Below, in pieces: positions 24,233 to 32,406 of a stretch of DNA of 35,644 nucleotides. Made by a program: the position numbers and the translations under genes. Position 1 is the stretch's first letter. Each line of letters opens with the position of its first letter. The notes under the pieces are model-generated. The model searched no databases. It was not told the DNA's origin and worked only from the letters and a program-made list of their open reading frames with translations. This DNA comes from Methanoregula sp. UBA471 (lineage in GTDB: Archaea > Halobacteriota > Methanomicrobia > Methanomicrobiales > Methanospirillaceae): NCBI GenBank assembly GCA_002495065.1, contig DADT01000075.1, positions 1-35,644 on the forward strand, written 5' to 3'.

Positions 24233-25279
24233 ATGAACATGCATCATCTGTTACATCAGGACCCGGAAATCTGGGATCTGTTCACCCGTAAAGAGGAATA
24301 TTCCAATCCCCGGAGAGATCCCTATGACCGGTTTCCCTATTATGCCTGCAGGGATCTCAATATTTTCGAACCCAGAGCGTCACAATACCTCATTACGCAC
24401 GGTTATTCATGCGATTATCCCGATAATGCACCTTTTGCCGTCTGCCTGACCCACGACATCGACAGAGTCTATACCTCGCTTCACACAAAGAGACAGTCAG
24501 CACTTCGCAGCCTGAAAAGAGGTCGTCCCCTGCAGTCATTCCACTCAATTGCCCGGATGCGGTCAAAAAAACTGCCTCTCTGTAACTTTTCTGACATCAT
24601 GGGGCTGGAAGAGAAATACGGTGCGACAAGCACATTCTTTTTCCTTGCAGAGAAACCCGGAGAGCAGGCTTACACGTACACCATTGAGGACCTTGAGCCG
24701 GAAATCGGGCGGATCATCGATCACGGGGGAGAAGTGGGACTTCACGGCGGGCATACTGCGTATCTCGATGCACAGGAGATGAAGGAGAAGAAGGAACGGT
24801 TGGAAAAGGTTACCTGCAAACCCGTGAAGGGGTACCGGAATCATTATCTTCGCTTCAGGGTACCGGATACGTGGGAGTGCCTGAGTTCAGCGGGGTTTCA
24901 GTACGATACAACATTCGGATATGCAGATTGTTTCGGGTTCCGGAACGGGATGTGCCACCCGTTCAGACCATTCAACCTGACCACGAACCGTACGATTGAT
25001 ATCCAGGAAATTCCCCTGACGGTGATGGACCGCACCATGGACCAGCCCTATATGGGGCTTGACAGCAGGAAATGGGAAGCAATAAAAATGCTCGTTGACC
25101 GTATTGCGGCCTGCAACGGGGTGTTTACCGTGTTGTGGCATAACGTCTCCATGGAGGGGGAAAACCTGAAGCTGTATGAGAAAATTCTCCGCTATTGTCA
25201 TGACAGGAAGGCATGGATGACGAACGGGGAAGGGATATCACAGTTTTTCCTGGATAAAACCGACACATATCTCTCCTGA
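24233..25279 (+). CDS. Polysaccharide deacetylase family protein
   Basis: From ATG 24233 (MNMHHLLHQDPEIWDLF) the product has 348 residues; a GTG at 24173 would add 20 residues without family character. The NodB-type motifs are visible: CLTHDIDRVY (THDID at 73-77, metal-binding and catalytic Asp), GEVGLHGGHTAY (His171 and His174, metal ligands) and KGYRNHYLRF (the RxxY region). IQEIPLTVMD and VFTVLWHNVSMEGE form the C-terminal part with the final His. Such enzymes remove N-acetyl groups from sugars; members with THDVD/THDID motifs occur in O-antigen and capsule clusters. No signal peptide is visible, so it may act on a cytoplasmic lipid-linked or nucleotide-linked sugar. Confidence 0.85.
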   Translation: MNMHHLLHQDPEIWDLFTRKEEYSNPRRDPYDRFPYYACRDLNIFEPRASQYLITHGYSCDYPDNAPFAVCLTHDIDRVYTSLHTKRQSALRSLKRGRPLQSFHSIARMRSKKLPLCNFSDIMGLEEKYGATSTFFFLAEKPGEQAYTYTIEDLEPEIGRIIDHGGEVGLHGGHTAYLDAQEMKEKKERLEKVTCKPVKGYRNHYLRFRVPDTWECLSSAGFQYDTTFGYADCFGFRNGMCHPFRPFNLTTNRTIDIQEIPLTVMDRTMDQPYMGLDSRKWEAIKMLVDRIAACNGVFTVLWHNVSMEGENLKLYEKILRYCHDRKAWMTNGEGISQFFLDKTDTYLS

Positions 25280-25356
25280 GGCATCTGCCGGGATGAGTCG
25301 ACGGTCGGGCTTGAACCTGACGACCAAAATCCGGATCCCCGTACTATTTCAAAAAT

Positions 25357-25387
25357 ATTCTCCCGAGACACTCAAGGAGAATTTTTC
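25357..25387 (+). terminator. Terminator between convergent genes
   Basis: ATTCTCC (25357-25363) and GGAGAAT (25376-25382) form seven perfect pairs, followed at once by a T-run. It would end the deacetylase transcript, and probably also stops reading from the opposing methyltransferase gene. Confidence 0.6.
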
Positions 25388-25392
25388 CGGGC

Positions 25393-26403
25393 TCATTCAG
25401 GTTTTTTTATCATGGTGATGAACTGGCCATATACCAGTCTTTTTTTGGGAAGAAGCCGGCCCGATAAGGGTATCAGGAGAACTTCAATTGCATGAACAAC
25501 CCTTGAGTGGATGTTTTTTGAGGGCAGAGGCGGGGGAGAGGTTTCCCAGATCGACCGGGGCGATGTATTCTGCCGCGGTTGGAATCGGGAAAGCATGAGT
25601 TTTACATTCTTACGGTGATCATACGGCTCATAAGAAACTTCAATGGTGGCAGGACCGGAGAAATAGTCCTTCCAGAACGTTTCCGGGAACAGGGTAATGA
25701 CATCCGGCGGTGGTGAGCCTGCCCAGACAGCGTCAGATTCTCTCACAGACTGGAGATCAGGGCAGTTAAACAGGAGCATCCCTCCTGGTTTGAGCATCCC
25801 CAGCAGATTATTGATAAATACGACCGGATTGTCAACACACCCGACAGTGCCTATTGAGAAGATGACATCAAACCGCCCCAGGTCCCTGCACCTTTCCTTA
25901 TCTTCTGCATTTAATGCCAGAAAATGATCCCCGAACCGCTCTCCTGACCGGGACACGGCCGCTTCTGAAATGTCGGTTCCGGTAATATCATACCCGCACG
26001 ACAGGAAGTAGGCTGTTACATACCCCTGGGAACAGCCGATCTCAAGCATTTTTGCAGAATCCGGTAACAAGGCAAGCTTATCGATGATAAACCTGAATTT
26101 CATGGTCTGTGACAGGATTTTTTTAATTTCCTGATGATTGTGCCGGTGATACAGTTCTTCAATGCGGTTCGCCAGCGATATCTGCCAGTGGTAGGGCGAG
26201 GTATCACATGCATGTAACCTGTCGTGGATAGCATGGTCCCGCCACACGAACCTGCACCCGCATTCACTACAGTCATAGACAGGGAACCGGAATTCCTTAT
26301 AGGGGTCAATCCGGCCGATATTTTTTACCCGGTGGCTCCCGCATATCCGGCATGAAACGTTGCTGTCAGGGTCAGTATCACTCTTTCCGGTCATCGGTTC
26401 CAT
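25393..26403 (-). CDS. Zinc-ribbon SAM-dependent methyltransferase
   Basis: A 336-residue protein. Residues 18-48 form a zinc ribbon with two CxxC pairs (CRICGSHRV at Cys18/21 and DCSECGCRF at Cys45/48). From about residue 115 it is a class I methyltransferase (Methyltransf_23 type): MLEIGCSQGYVTAYFLSCGY is the SAM-binding motif I, GTDISEAAV motif II, FDVIFSIGTVGCVDNPVVFI motif IV and LLGMLKPGGMLLFNCPD motif post-I. Proteins with this domain order are common in sugar and surface-polysaccharide clusters, where they methylate sugars. It is 54 nt downstream of the glycosyltransferase gene on the same strand, probably co-transcribed. The C terminus is basic (SGRLLPKKRLVYG) and could touch the membrane. 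Confidence 0.85.
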   Translation of the reverse strand: MEPMTGKSDTDPDSNVSCRICGSHRVKNIGRIDPYKEFRFPVYDCSECGCRFVWRDHAIHDRLHACDTSPYHWQISLANRIEELYHRHNHQEIKKILSQTMKFRFIIDKLALLPDSAKMLEIGCSQGYVTAYFLSCGYDITGTDISEAAVSRSGERFGDHFLALNAEDKERCRDLGRFDVIFSIGTVGCVDNPVVFINNLLGMLKPGGMLLFNCPDLQSVRESDAVWAGSPPPDVITLFPETFWKDYFSGPATIEVSYEPYDHRKNVKLMLSRFQPRQNTSPRSIWETSPPPLPSKNIHSRVVHAIEVLLIPLSGRLLPKKRLVYGQFITMIKKPE

Positions 26404-26457
26404 TTGGTGTTCATCCCACGTTCCCCTGTGATGATGGAAGGGGGAAAAGGAAATAAT

Positions 26458-27492
26458 TTAGTACGATCGGGTTATTTTTTTCCTGACCTTTTCCCATAAG
26501 GAAAAAAAAGGTTTGTCTTCCAGGAATTCTATGAAATCGACCCGCGAACTGATAACATCCCCCCTGTATTCTCCTCCCCATAAGGTTTCCCTGACGATCC
26601 CCAGGGTCAGTCCCCCGGACCGGATTACTTCAAAAAAAGGTCGTATCATAACATACCGCTCTTTTCCGGAGAGCACTGCGGACGCCAGGGTAAACGGGTA
26701 CAGGACAACCGTCCTTAGGATCCTGAAGAGGAAAATGGAGGTATTATACGCAAGATTGTAGTGGATCCCGTATTTTTTATGTAACTGGACAAGCCCTTTC
26801 CCGTTCCTGCAGGAACGGTACCACAACCCTTTCAGCGTATCGGGGTGATCATGATACACAACCGCGTCAGGGGCATACTGTAATCTGTAACCCAGCAGTT
26901 GCGTTTTGATGCTGATATCTGCATCCACACAGGCCACGAGGAGATTATCAAACCCGTGGATATCTGCAAGGATGCGCCTCCGGTATGCGGCATTTCCCGA
27001 AAGCAGTTTATTGTGAAGCATGAACCTTTTCTGATTAAGAATCCCGGAGTCCTCGACGTAGCGCTGGAGGGATGTCACGGGCTTGGAACTTTCAATCCTT
27101 CCCCCGACCGCTCCAACAGAATCATCGGTAAAACCACGCATAAGATTTGTTATCCAGTCGCTTTCGGCGATGCAGTCATCACCGGTAAAACAGATAACAT
27201 CCGCAGTTGATCGCGCAATACCTGTATTGGTGGCACCTGCAATTCCCTGGTTTTCCTGGGTAATCCAGATAAAACCGCAGGTGGCCTTCTTTTCAAACTC
27301 CCTGAGAACATCTTCGGTAGTATCGTGCGAGCCGTCGTTGACAATGATTATATTATAACGATCCTTCGGGTATGTCTGGTTCACCAGAGAATCCAGGCAG
27401 CGGGAGAGCCTGGCTCCACGGTTGAATGTCGGAACCACCACACTGACGGTCGGATACATCCCTGCATGCTGCTCCCCGGAATCTGAACTCAT
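26458..27492 (-). CDS. Family 2 glycosyltransferase
   Basis: A 344-residue GT-A fold enzyme. It has the start strand VSVVVPTFNRGARLSRCLDS, the nucleotide-binding Asp in IIVNDGSHDT (residues 49-58), NTGIARSTADVICFTGDDCI with the metal-binding GDD (104-106), and RFMLHNKLLSGNAAYRRRI with the acceptor side. The C-terminal third has amphipathic segments (LRTVVLYPFTLASAVL) that may lie on the membrane. It would add a sugar to a lipid-linked glycan at the cytoplasmic face. It is first of two genes with the methyltransferase. The start could also be Met12 (MYPTVSVV), which is closer to the fold, but no ribosome site distinguishes them. Confidence 0.88.
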   Translation of the reverse strand: MSSDSGEQHAGMYPTVSVVVPTFNRGARLSRCLDSLVNQTYPKDRYNIIIVNDGSHDTTEDVLREFEKKATCGFIWITQENQGIAGATNTGIARSTADVICFTGDDCIAESDWITNLMRGFTDDSVGAVGGRIESSKPVTSLQRYVEDSGILNQKRFMLHNKLLSGNAAYRRRILADIHGFDNLLVACVDADISIKTQLLGYRLQYAPDAVVYHDHPDTLKGLWYRSCRNGKGLVQLHKKYGIHYNLAYNTSIFLFRILRTVVLYPFTLASAVLSGKERYVMIRPFFEVIRSGGLTLGIVRETLWGGEYRGDVISSRVDFIEFLEDKPFFSLWEKVRKKITRSY

Positions 27493-27822
27493 TGAATACA
27501 GTCTCTGTTGTTTTTTTTATTCCAAAAGCGTACTATCTATTAGTGAGAATAAAAATATACCCCTGCTCTTCCTCCGGCCAAGGAATTTCTCCAACAGGCG
27601 TGGTCAAAACAGACAATCAGGTCACAAAAAATATTGTTTTTTCTTTTTGCAAAGAGCCCGTACTGCTGGTCGTAACGGGTGAACTGCCTCCTTTGCAGGG
27701 AGGCGGGTGCGTACATAAAGCCTCGCTGAACAAGGATCGTAAGACAGGGTTCAATAATCCGAAGCGAAACATTAACCTCACCACAGGATGGAAAGTAGTA
27801 CCAGGGTTGAACAAAGGAGACC
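27493..27822. other. Intergenic stretch with an inverted repeat
   Basis: A divergent promoter region for the glycosyltransferase and the membrane protein. GCCTCC (27686-27691) and GGAGGC (27699-27704) form a small hairpin. Its minus strand reads CCCGCCTCCCTGC, distantly like the left arm of the dispersed repeat, but not enough to count as a copy. The right end carries the ribosome site AAAGGAG at 27813-27819. Confidence 0.35.
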
Positions 27823-29031
27823 ATGGGGATGGATCTGGTAACTGTAATTTTCGCAGGACTGCAGGTGTTTTGGGTCATCAGCCTGTTCTTCATGCCGGGT
27901 TTTGTCATCACCCTGGTCCGTTTTCCCCGGTTGAATGAAATCGGGGTCATATGGCGGCTGGTCTATTCGGTCATCGCAAGCATCGTTTTTATCCTTGCAT
28001 TCGTCCTGGTCATGAATGTACTCGGACTGGATCCCACCCCGGGAAATATCGGTCCCGTGATTGCGGTTTTTTTAGCCTGTATGCTCATCATATGGCTCTC
28101 CGAGGTGTTCTCCGCGGGAAGAAGGTTCCAGGAATGGATTGACTCACATCTCTCCCGCTCCGTTACATTCGGGGTAATCCGGAGGAATTTCTCACGCAGA
28201 CTCCATGCTGCCCTGGACCCGGGGCGGACTTCAACGACAATCGTTGTCTTCCACGAGAGCCGGAGTTCAGGAAGGAATCATATCAGTCATTCCTGGCTCC
28301 TTAATGTCGGCAGGGAGATAGCAATCCAGGAAATCGTGGAATACAAGGGGAAAACCTCCGGCAGGGTCATATTACCTCCGCCCTATCCAAAGACACGGTA
28401 TATTGAACTGTCCGTGCTCGAATACAACGACGGGAGGGTGTCACTGGTCGACGATCTGCAGGTATATCCGGTTCATGTGGCAAGGAACCTTACCAGTACC
28501 ATTCCTGGTCTTAAACCGAAACGCGGTATCCTGGATATCGCCGATCGAATCTATAAGAAAACTGCTGTGACCGAGGTCCAGTGGATCTATACCCGTGACT
28601 TTCATCTTCTGGCCGTCACCTGGCCGGATGACACGCTGGACCAGATGGTCGATCGGGTTATAGCAAAAATTGACCAGATCGTCGTTTCACTCCAGTGCGG
28701 AATTGAGGTTGCTCTGGGGGCCGAAGACCAGAAGGCGTACAGCGATGCCCATGCAGTAACCGAAACGCCAAAGCCGTCAGCTTCTGGTCCTGTCAGGACA
28801 GCAGAGATCGCTCAGCCTCACCAGACTTTCGCCGGTCCGGACAAGGGAGATCAACGGAGTATGCAGGAGAAGATCCTGTCAGGTGTTGACATGTCCGGCA
28901 TTATGCCTTCATCCTTTCGCACCACAAACCGGGTCATGGAAAGAATTGTCATTCCCAAAGAGGCCGATGTCAACAAACGCGTTTTTACCCGGATTGAAGA
29001 AATCATTGATGATGACTGGCTCTATACGTAG
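27823..29031 (+). CDS. DUF1616-like membrane protein
   Basis: A 402-residue protein with three N-terminal membrane spans (about residues 7-31, 45-66 and 77-95). Segments such as LFFMPGFVITLVRFPRLNEI and RLVYSVIASIVFILAF resemble the archaeal DUF1616 family. The soluble remainder (100-402) has a beta-rich part (TTIVVFHESRSSGRNHISHS; YIELSVLEYNDGRVSLVDDL), then a Pro/Ser-rich linker (about 305-345) and a basic and acidic tail ending DDDWLYT. Function is unknown; DUF1616 genes often stand beside glycosyltransferases. The ATGs at 27823 and 27829 are both possible; AAAGGAG at 27813 is better spaced for the second. Confidence 0.65.
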   Translation: MGMDLVTVIFAGLQVFWVISLFFMPGFVITLVRFPRLNEIGVIWRLVYSVIASIVFILAFVLVMNVLGLDPTPGNIGPVIAVFLACMLIIWLSEVFSAGRRFQEWIDSHLSRSVTFGVIRRNFSRRLHAALDPGRTSTTIVVFHESRSSGRNHISHSWLLNVGREIAIQEIVEYKGKTSGRVILPPPYPKTRYIELSVLEYNDGRVSLVDDLQVYPVHVARNLTSTIPGLKPKRGILDIADRIYKKTAVTEVQWIYTRDFHLLAVTWPDDTLDQMVDRVIAKIDQIVVSLQCGIEVALGAEDQKAYSDAHAVTETPKPSASGPVRTAEIAQPHQTFAGPDKGDQRSMQEKILSGVDMSGIMPSSFRTTNRVMERIVIPKEADVNKRVFTRIEEIIDDDWLYT

Positions 29032-29170
29032 GGATTGTGAGACAGGTCTTGTAGTTACCGGGATATGAGGAGAATATGATAGTCTCACCATACCGGAAAC
29101 CGGTTTTGATTCTTTACCGACATGTATCCCTATTTTCGCTTGACAAAGAGATCATTTTCAGATAATGAAA

Positions 29171-29285
29171 TGAGGGTTCCCCGCCTCAGGGCCTCTCCGA
29201 GGCACGGCGGGGCAATGAGTTTTATGGAGCTTTCGTAACTGAGCCGCCGCGGGGGCGTCCCTTCGGGGGCGGCGACGTTCATCGC
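29171..29285 (+). repeat. Two-hairpin dispersed repeat, copy F (best preserved)
   Basis: This copy comes closest to the consensus: TGAGGGTT, outer stem CCCCGCC/GGCGGGG, bulge TCAGG, inner GCCTC-TCC-GAGGC. After a linker, the right arm from 29241 has CCGCCGC, CCC-TTCG-GGG and GCGGCG, then ACGTTCATCGC. A further 30 bp after it (TTATTGAT..ACGAAA..) also resemble those after copy I. It sits between two convergent genes; the rest of 29032-29519 holds nothing I can support. Confidence 0.88.
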
Positions 29286-29519
29286 TTATTGATGCACGAA
29301 ATCAACCTCTTTCGGTTCTCCATAAAACCGGACGCAAACATATGGTTTTGAATCTGGACTGCAGAGCCCTTTCCGAGGTTACAGGAATTATTGTTGGGTT
29401 AAAACTCCATTTCTCTGTGGCCAATCACCCGATATCATATGAAACGGGATTGATTGAAAAATCAGCAGACAAAAAAATTCCGCATTGCCCATTGATAAAT
29501 CCAGAACCTTTGAAATTTC

Positions 29520-30272
29520 TTACTCTTCTTCACCGGTATTTCTGTCAGGATCCGGGACCTGCCTGTTCCGCTCAAACTGTGCCGGGTTGATATGCCACTC
29601 GCTCCTCCTGAGCAGCCCGTGCAGGGTACTGGCCTCCCGGCTGGTGAGATGTGCCCGCCCGAGTACCCTGCGGATAAGGATCATCGTGTTCTCGCGCTTG
29701 AATGCCGGGTGACCAATGGCATCAAGGTACCGGTCGATGTGCTGGTACAGGTAGCCCATATCGACCGGTGAGGCGAGTGCATAGGAGGGGAGAGGGAGAC
29801 TGGACAGTTCGTAACATATCACGCCGACGGCATGGGAGAGGTTGAGGATTGGGTACTCATCGGTCGTCGGGATGGTGCAGATCATGTCGCTGCGCTTCAC
29901 CTCCTCGTTATTGAGCCCCCAGTTCTCGCGCCCGAACAGGATGGATACACGCCCGTCAATGTCCCTGAGATTTTCGCGGAGTTCACGGGGTGAATAAAAT
30001 GGCATCCGCATGGAATGGCAGACAGACTTGCTGACCGTGCCGGTGGTGGCAATAACGATGCTGCTCCTGGCAAAAACGTCTTCTATGGTGCAGAGTTCCG
30101 CTCCCCTGAGCACGTCCTGGGCATGGGCTGCACGGGCTTTGGCCTCATTTCCGAGGGTGCACGGATCGATCAGGACAAGACGGGAAAAACCGAAATTTTT
30201 CATGACCCGTGCGGTAAACCCCACGTTCCCTTCGTAGAGGGGAGCAACAAGCACGATGTCAATCTCGGGCAT
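29520..30272 (-). CDS. tRNA 2'-O-methyltransferase, TrmJ-like (SPOUT)
   Basis: A 250-residue SpoU-class methyltransferase with the trefoil-knot fold. Motif 1 is VLVAPLYEGNVGFTARVMKN (conserved Asn and Arg), motif 2 SILFGRENWGLNNEEV and motif 3 PILNLSHAVGVICYELS. These match TrmJ, which methylates the ribose of nucleotide 32 in tRNAs; archaeal TrmJ prefers C32. The C-terminal 90 residues (DMGYLYQHIDRYLDAIGHPA ... ILIRRVLGRAHLTSREASTL) form the dimer-stabilising helical extension of TrmJ. The start is 6 nt after the stop of the GGGP synthase gene, so the two form an operon. A poor ribosome site suggests translational coupling. Confidence 0.88.
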   Translation of the reverse strand: MPEIDIVLVAPLYEGNVGFTARVMKNFGFSRLVLIDPCTLGNEAKARAAHAQDVLRGAELCTIEDVFARSSIVIATTGTVSKSVCHSMRMPFYSPRELRENLRDIDGRVSILFGRENWGLNNEEVKRSDMICTIPTTDEYPILNLSHAVGVICYELSSLPLPSYALASPVDMGYLYQHIDRYLDAIGHPAFKRENTMILIRRVLGRAHLTSREASTLHGLLRRSEWHINPAQFERNRQVPDPDRNTGEEE

Positions 30273-30278
30273 AAAAAA

Positions 30279-30965
30279 TTACTGGATGGCGTCAACCGTT
30301 GCTTTCAGGACAGCGGCACCCTGGTCATAGACGGCGTTGCCGACGACAATCGTATCGGCGTACTGTGACATCTGTGCCGCTTTTTCAGCCGAGTTGATCC
30401 CGCCCCCGTAATAGAGTATTGACTTGTCAACAGCCTCCGATGCAGCCTTCACGATCGCCGGATCCCCGTACTTTCCGCTGTATTCGATATAGACGATCGG
30501 GAAATGGAAGTAGCGGTCGGCAATCGTTGTATAGGCTGCTACCTCTTCAGGAGTCAGGTTACAAAAAGACCGTGTCAGCCGCCCGACAGAGGATTCAGGA
30601 TTCAGGACGATGTAGGCTTCCGGCACAATATAATCCCACGGTATTTTTCCCTTCTGCACCTGGACCCAGTCCCGGTGTTTGCCCACGACCCACTGCACAT
30701 CCGCTGAATTGATCACGCTGGGGACAAAGATGTAGTCAATTCCCCGGGTCAGGACGGCGTCAGGAGCGGCCGGTTCCATGACAAGGGGAAGACCATAGGT
30801 TTTCACCTGTTTCAGGAGAGCAGAAAGATTCTCCTGAGTAACATTCAGCGTGCCCGAAAGCATCAGCGCATCCGTGCCGCTTGCCGCAATGGCGTCGATA
30901 TCTCCCGGCTTCAGCTGTTTGTCAGGATCGAGTTTGGTCACGTGCACCCAGTCTTTCCATTTCAT
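30279..30965 (-). CDS. Geranylgeranylglyceryl phosphate synthase
   Basis: Makes the first ether bond of archaeal membrane lipids by joining geranylgeranyl diphosphate to sn-glycerol-1-phosphate. The 228-residue product from ATG 30965 begins MKWKDWVHVTKLDPDKQLKP, the normal start of the PcrB/GGGPS TIM barrel. An in-frame ATG at 30998 (MTKKKQVPVIL) and a long extension to 31223 are less likely; GTGAT lies 4 nt before 30965. Motifs: GTDALMLSGTLNVT, MEPAAPDAVLTRGIDYIFVP, PIVYIEYSGKYGDP (the Y-x-E-x-S-G phosphate site) and SILYYGGGINSAEKAAQMSQ, TIVVGNAVY. It is first in an operon with the TrmJ-like gene. Confidence 0.94.
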   Translation of the reverse strand: MKWKDWVHVTKLDPDKQLKPGDIDAIAASGTDALMLSGTLNVTQENLSALLKQVKTYGLPLVMEPAAPDAVLTRGIDYIFVPSVINSADVQWVVGKHRDWVQVQKGKIPWDYIVPEAYIVLNPESSVGRLTRSFCNLTPEEVAAYTTIADRYFHFPIVYIEYSGKYGDPAIVKAASEAVDKSILYYGGGINSAEKAAQMSQYADTIVVGNAVYDQGAAVLKATVDAIQ

Positions 30966-31130
30966 CAGTATCACAGGTACTTGTTTTTTCTTTGTCATAA
31001 ACCGATGGCATCGCGGGTGCCGGAGCGGGTGGAGCAGATGAGGCTCAATAAAGATATTGGCATGATACCGAATCAACCATAAATCCCGGTTAACAGGGTG
31101 TTTGTATTCTGAAAGTGAAATGATGATTCC

Positions 31131-31238
31131 CCGCTTCAGGGCATCTCCGAGGCACAGCGGGGCAGGAGGAATGCAACATTTAATTTTTGTTCTGATCCGC
31201 CGCGGGGGCACCCTTTCGGGCACGGGGGATTTTATTGC
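31131..31238 (+). repeat. Two-hairpin dispersed repeat, copy G
   Basis: Left arm TGATGATT with outer stem CCCCGCT/AGCGGGG: the innermost pair is T-A where others have C-G, a compensatory change. The inner stem has one mismatch. The right arm (from 31194) has diverged to CACCCTTTCGGGCAC. It lies upstream of the GGGP synthase gene, in plus orientation. Confidence 0.82.
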
Positions 31239-31414
31239 TCAGTGAAAAAGGGACATCCACGTAAAGTCCTGATCCACTTTTTTAAGAAAATCGCGGCTCG
31301 ATTGAAACGGGCATGAACGGGAATGGTTCTTACCCAGCCATGAAAAATTGTGAAGGTTCGACTGGCACCTGCACCAGGCTCCTGAGAGAACAGGGCCTGA
31401 GTTTTCGGGTAATT

Positions 31415-31459
31415 GAAGCGCCGCGGGGGCGTCCCTTCGGGGGCGGCGGGGTTCATCAC
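31415..31459 (+). repeat. Dispersed repeat, right arm only, copy H
   Basis: Right arm alone: GCCGCGGGGGCGTCCC, TTCG, GGGGCGGCGGGGTTCATCAC, very close to copies A and F, 221 bp after the right arm of copy G. No left arm precedes it. It shows that the two hairpins can occur separately. Confidence 0.78.
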
Positions 31460-31508
31460 AAATAATTATGAGGAATAAACATTCCATTACTCACATCTGT
31501 TTATTTTA

Positions 31509-31541
31509 ATTTCAGGGGAAATAGTAGATTTCAGGGGAAAT
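31509..31541. promoter_or_regulatory. Two tandem ATTTC-N4-GAAAT dyads
   Basis: ATTTCAGGGGAAAT occurs twice, at 31509-31522 and 31528-31541, 19 bp apart. Each has a 5-bp dyad (ATTTC/GAAAT). A TATA-like TTTATTTTAA (31499-31508) directly precedes the first. The arrangement is that of a tandem operator over a transcription start. Confidence 0.5.
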
Positions 31542-31850
31542 CCTCACAACATCTTTATCAATGCTCGTTTATGTCTACGGCACGTAATGCCTCCGCCCCC
31601 GCTGCTGGCATCCCCTCTGGAGCGATTAATTCCAGAAAAGGTAATACAACACCATCGCAAAAGCGCAGGGGAGGTTCGGGGGGACAGGCACGGTCCCTTC
31701 CGATACCAGGTGATTCGCAATCTGTTGAAATTACAAGATTATGCGATAGTCGCCCGTCAAAGAACACACAGGCTGTTTCAAAAATTGTTTCAAAATCTGT
31801 TTTTTGGGAATGATCTTAAAAATTTCCTCCCCGATAGGATGGAGAGAAAA

Positions 31851-31871
31851 GGGTATTGTAAAAAAATACCC
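31851..31871 (+). promoter_or_regulatory. Leader hairpin before the SRPBCC gene
   Basis: GGGTATT and AATACCC, seven pairs around GTAAAAA, end 24 nt before the ATG at 31896. It could influence translation or end an upstream transcript. Confidence 0.35.
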
Positions 31872-31895
31872 GGTTTCTTAAAGGGCTGATCGTAC

Positions 31896-32405
31896 ATGAG
31901 CGACGAGAACGGGATAATAATTGAACGAGTATTCGACGCACCTCGTGATGCTGTCTGGCGGGCCTGGACAGAGCCGGAACTCATCAGAAAGTGGTGGGGT
32001 CCTGAAGGATTCAGTTCACCACGTGTTAACGTGGATTTAAAAGTAGGCGGAAAATACGTCTTTGCCATGCACGGACCACCGGGCTCTGAGTGGGACAAGG
32101 ATATGTATAGTGCCGGGGTCTACAAGGAAATCGTGCCACATACGAAACTGGTTGTAACTGACTATTTTTCCGATGAGAAGGGTGAAATGAAGGAACCTGC
32201 CGAATTCGGACAGGACCCTGATTTCCCGAAAGTATCAACGGTTACCGTCCTCTTTGAGGATGCGGGAAAAGGAAAAACAAAACTTACCATCCGCTATCCT
32301 GATCCCGGAACAAAAAAACAGAAAGATGCGATGATTAAAAGCGGGATGAAGGAGGGCTGGAATTCCAGCCTTGATAAGCTGAAAAAGGTCCTGGAGGTGA
32401 AATGA
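31896..32405 (+). CDS. SRPBCC (AHSA1-like) domain protein
   Basis: A 169-residue single-domain protein of the START/SRPBCC superfamily, AHSA1 branch. The family start is clear (IIIERVFDAPRDAVWRAWTE, PELIRKWWGPEGF), followed by DLKVGGKYVFAMHGP, YSAGVYKEIVPHTKLVVTDY, STVTVLFEDAGKGKTKLTI and the final helix (MIKSGMKEGWNSSLDKLKKV) that closes the ligand cavity. Stand-alone members bind hydrophobic ligands or act as stress proteins; no specific function is known. The gene overlaps the ribosome site of the VOC gene that follows 1 nt later, so the two are an operon. Such pairs are common in bacteria, which hints at transfer. Confidence 0.88.
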   Translation: MSDENGIIIERVFDAPRDAVWRAWTEPELIRKWWGPEGFSSPRVNVDLKVGGKYVFAMHGPPGSEWDKDMYSAGVYKEIVPHTKLVVTDYFSDEKGEMKEPAEFGQDPDFPKVSTVTVLFEDAGKGKTKLTIRYPDPGTKKQKDAMIKSGMKEGWNSSLDKLKKVLEVK

Positions 32406-32406
32406 T

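Larger units (their letters stand above)
31460..31895. other. Intergenic stretch before the SRPBCC gene
   Basis: It contains the dyads at 31509-31541 and the leader hairpin at 31851-31871. ORFs of 80-100 codons run through 31571-31889 in two plus-strand frames, but both have low-complexity, shadow-like composition and no ribosome site, so I call no gene. A decayed gene cannot be excluded. Confidence 0.35.

Noticed and set aside
25290..25325. tRNA-like T-arm (GGTTCAAGC within an inverted repeat) on the minus strand
   Set aside because: The T-stem has a mismatch, and I find no D-arm, anticodon arm or acceptor stem around it. It may be a tRNA remnant or chance.
27684..27720. Possible reverse-orientation repeat copy
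   Set aside because: Only a short CCCGCCTCCCTGC resemblance; the inner hairpin, bulge and flanks of the family are missing.
31571..31889. Overlapping 80- and 100-codon ORFs before the SRPBCC gene
   Set aside because: No ribosome site, low-complexity Ala/Ser/Gly/Lys composition and three mutually overlapping frames; more likely chance.
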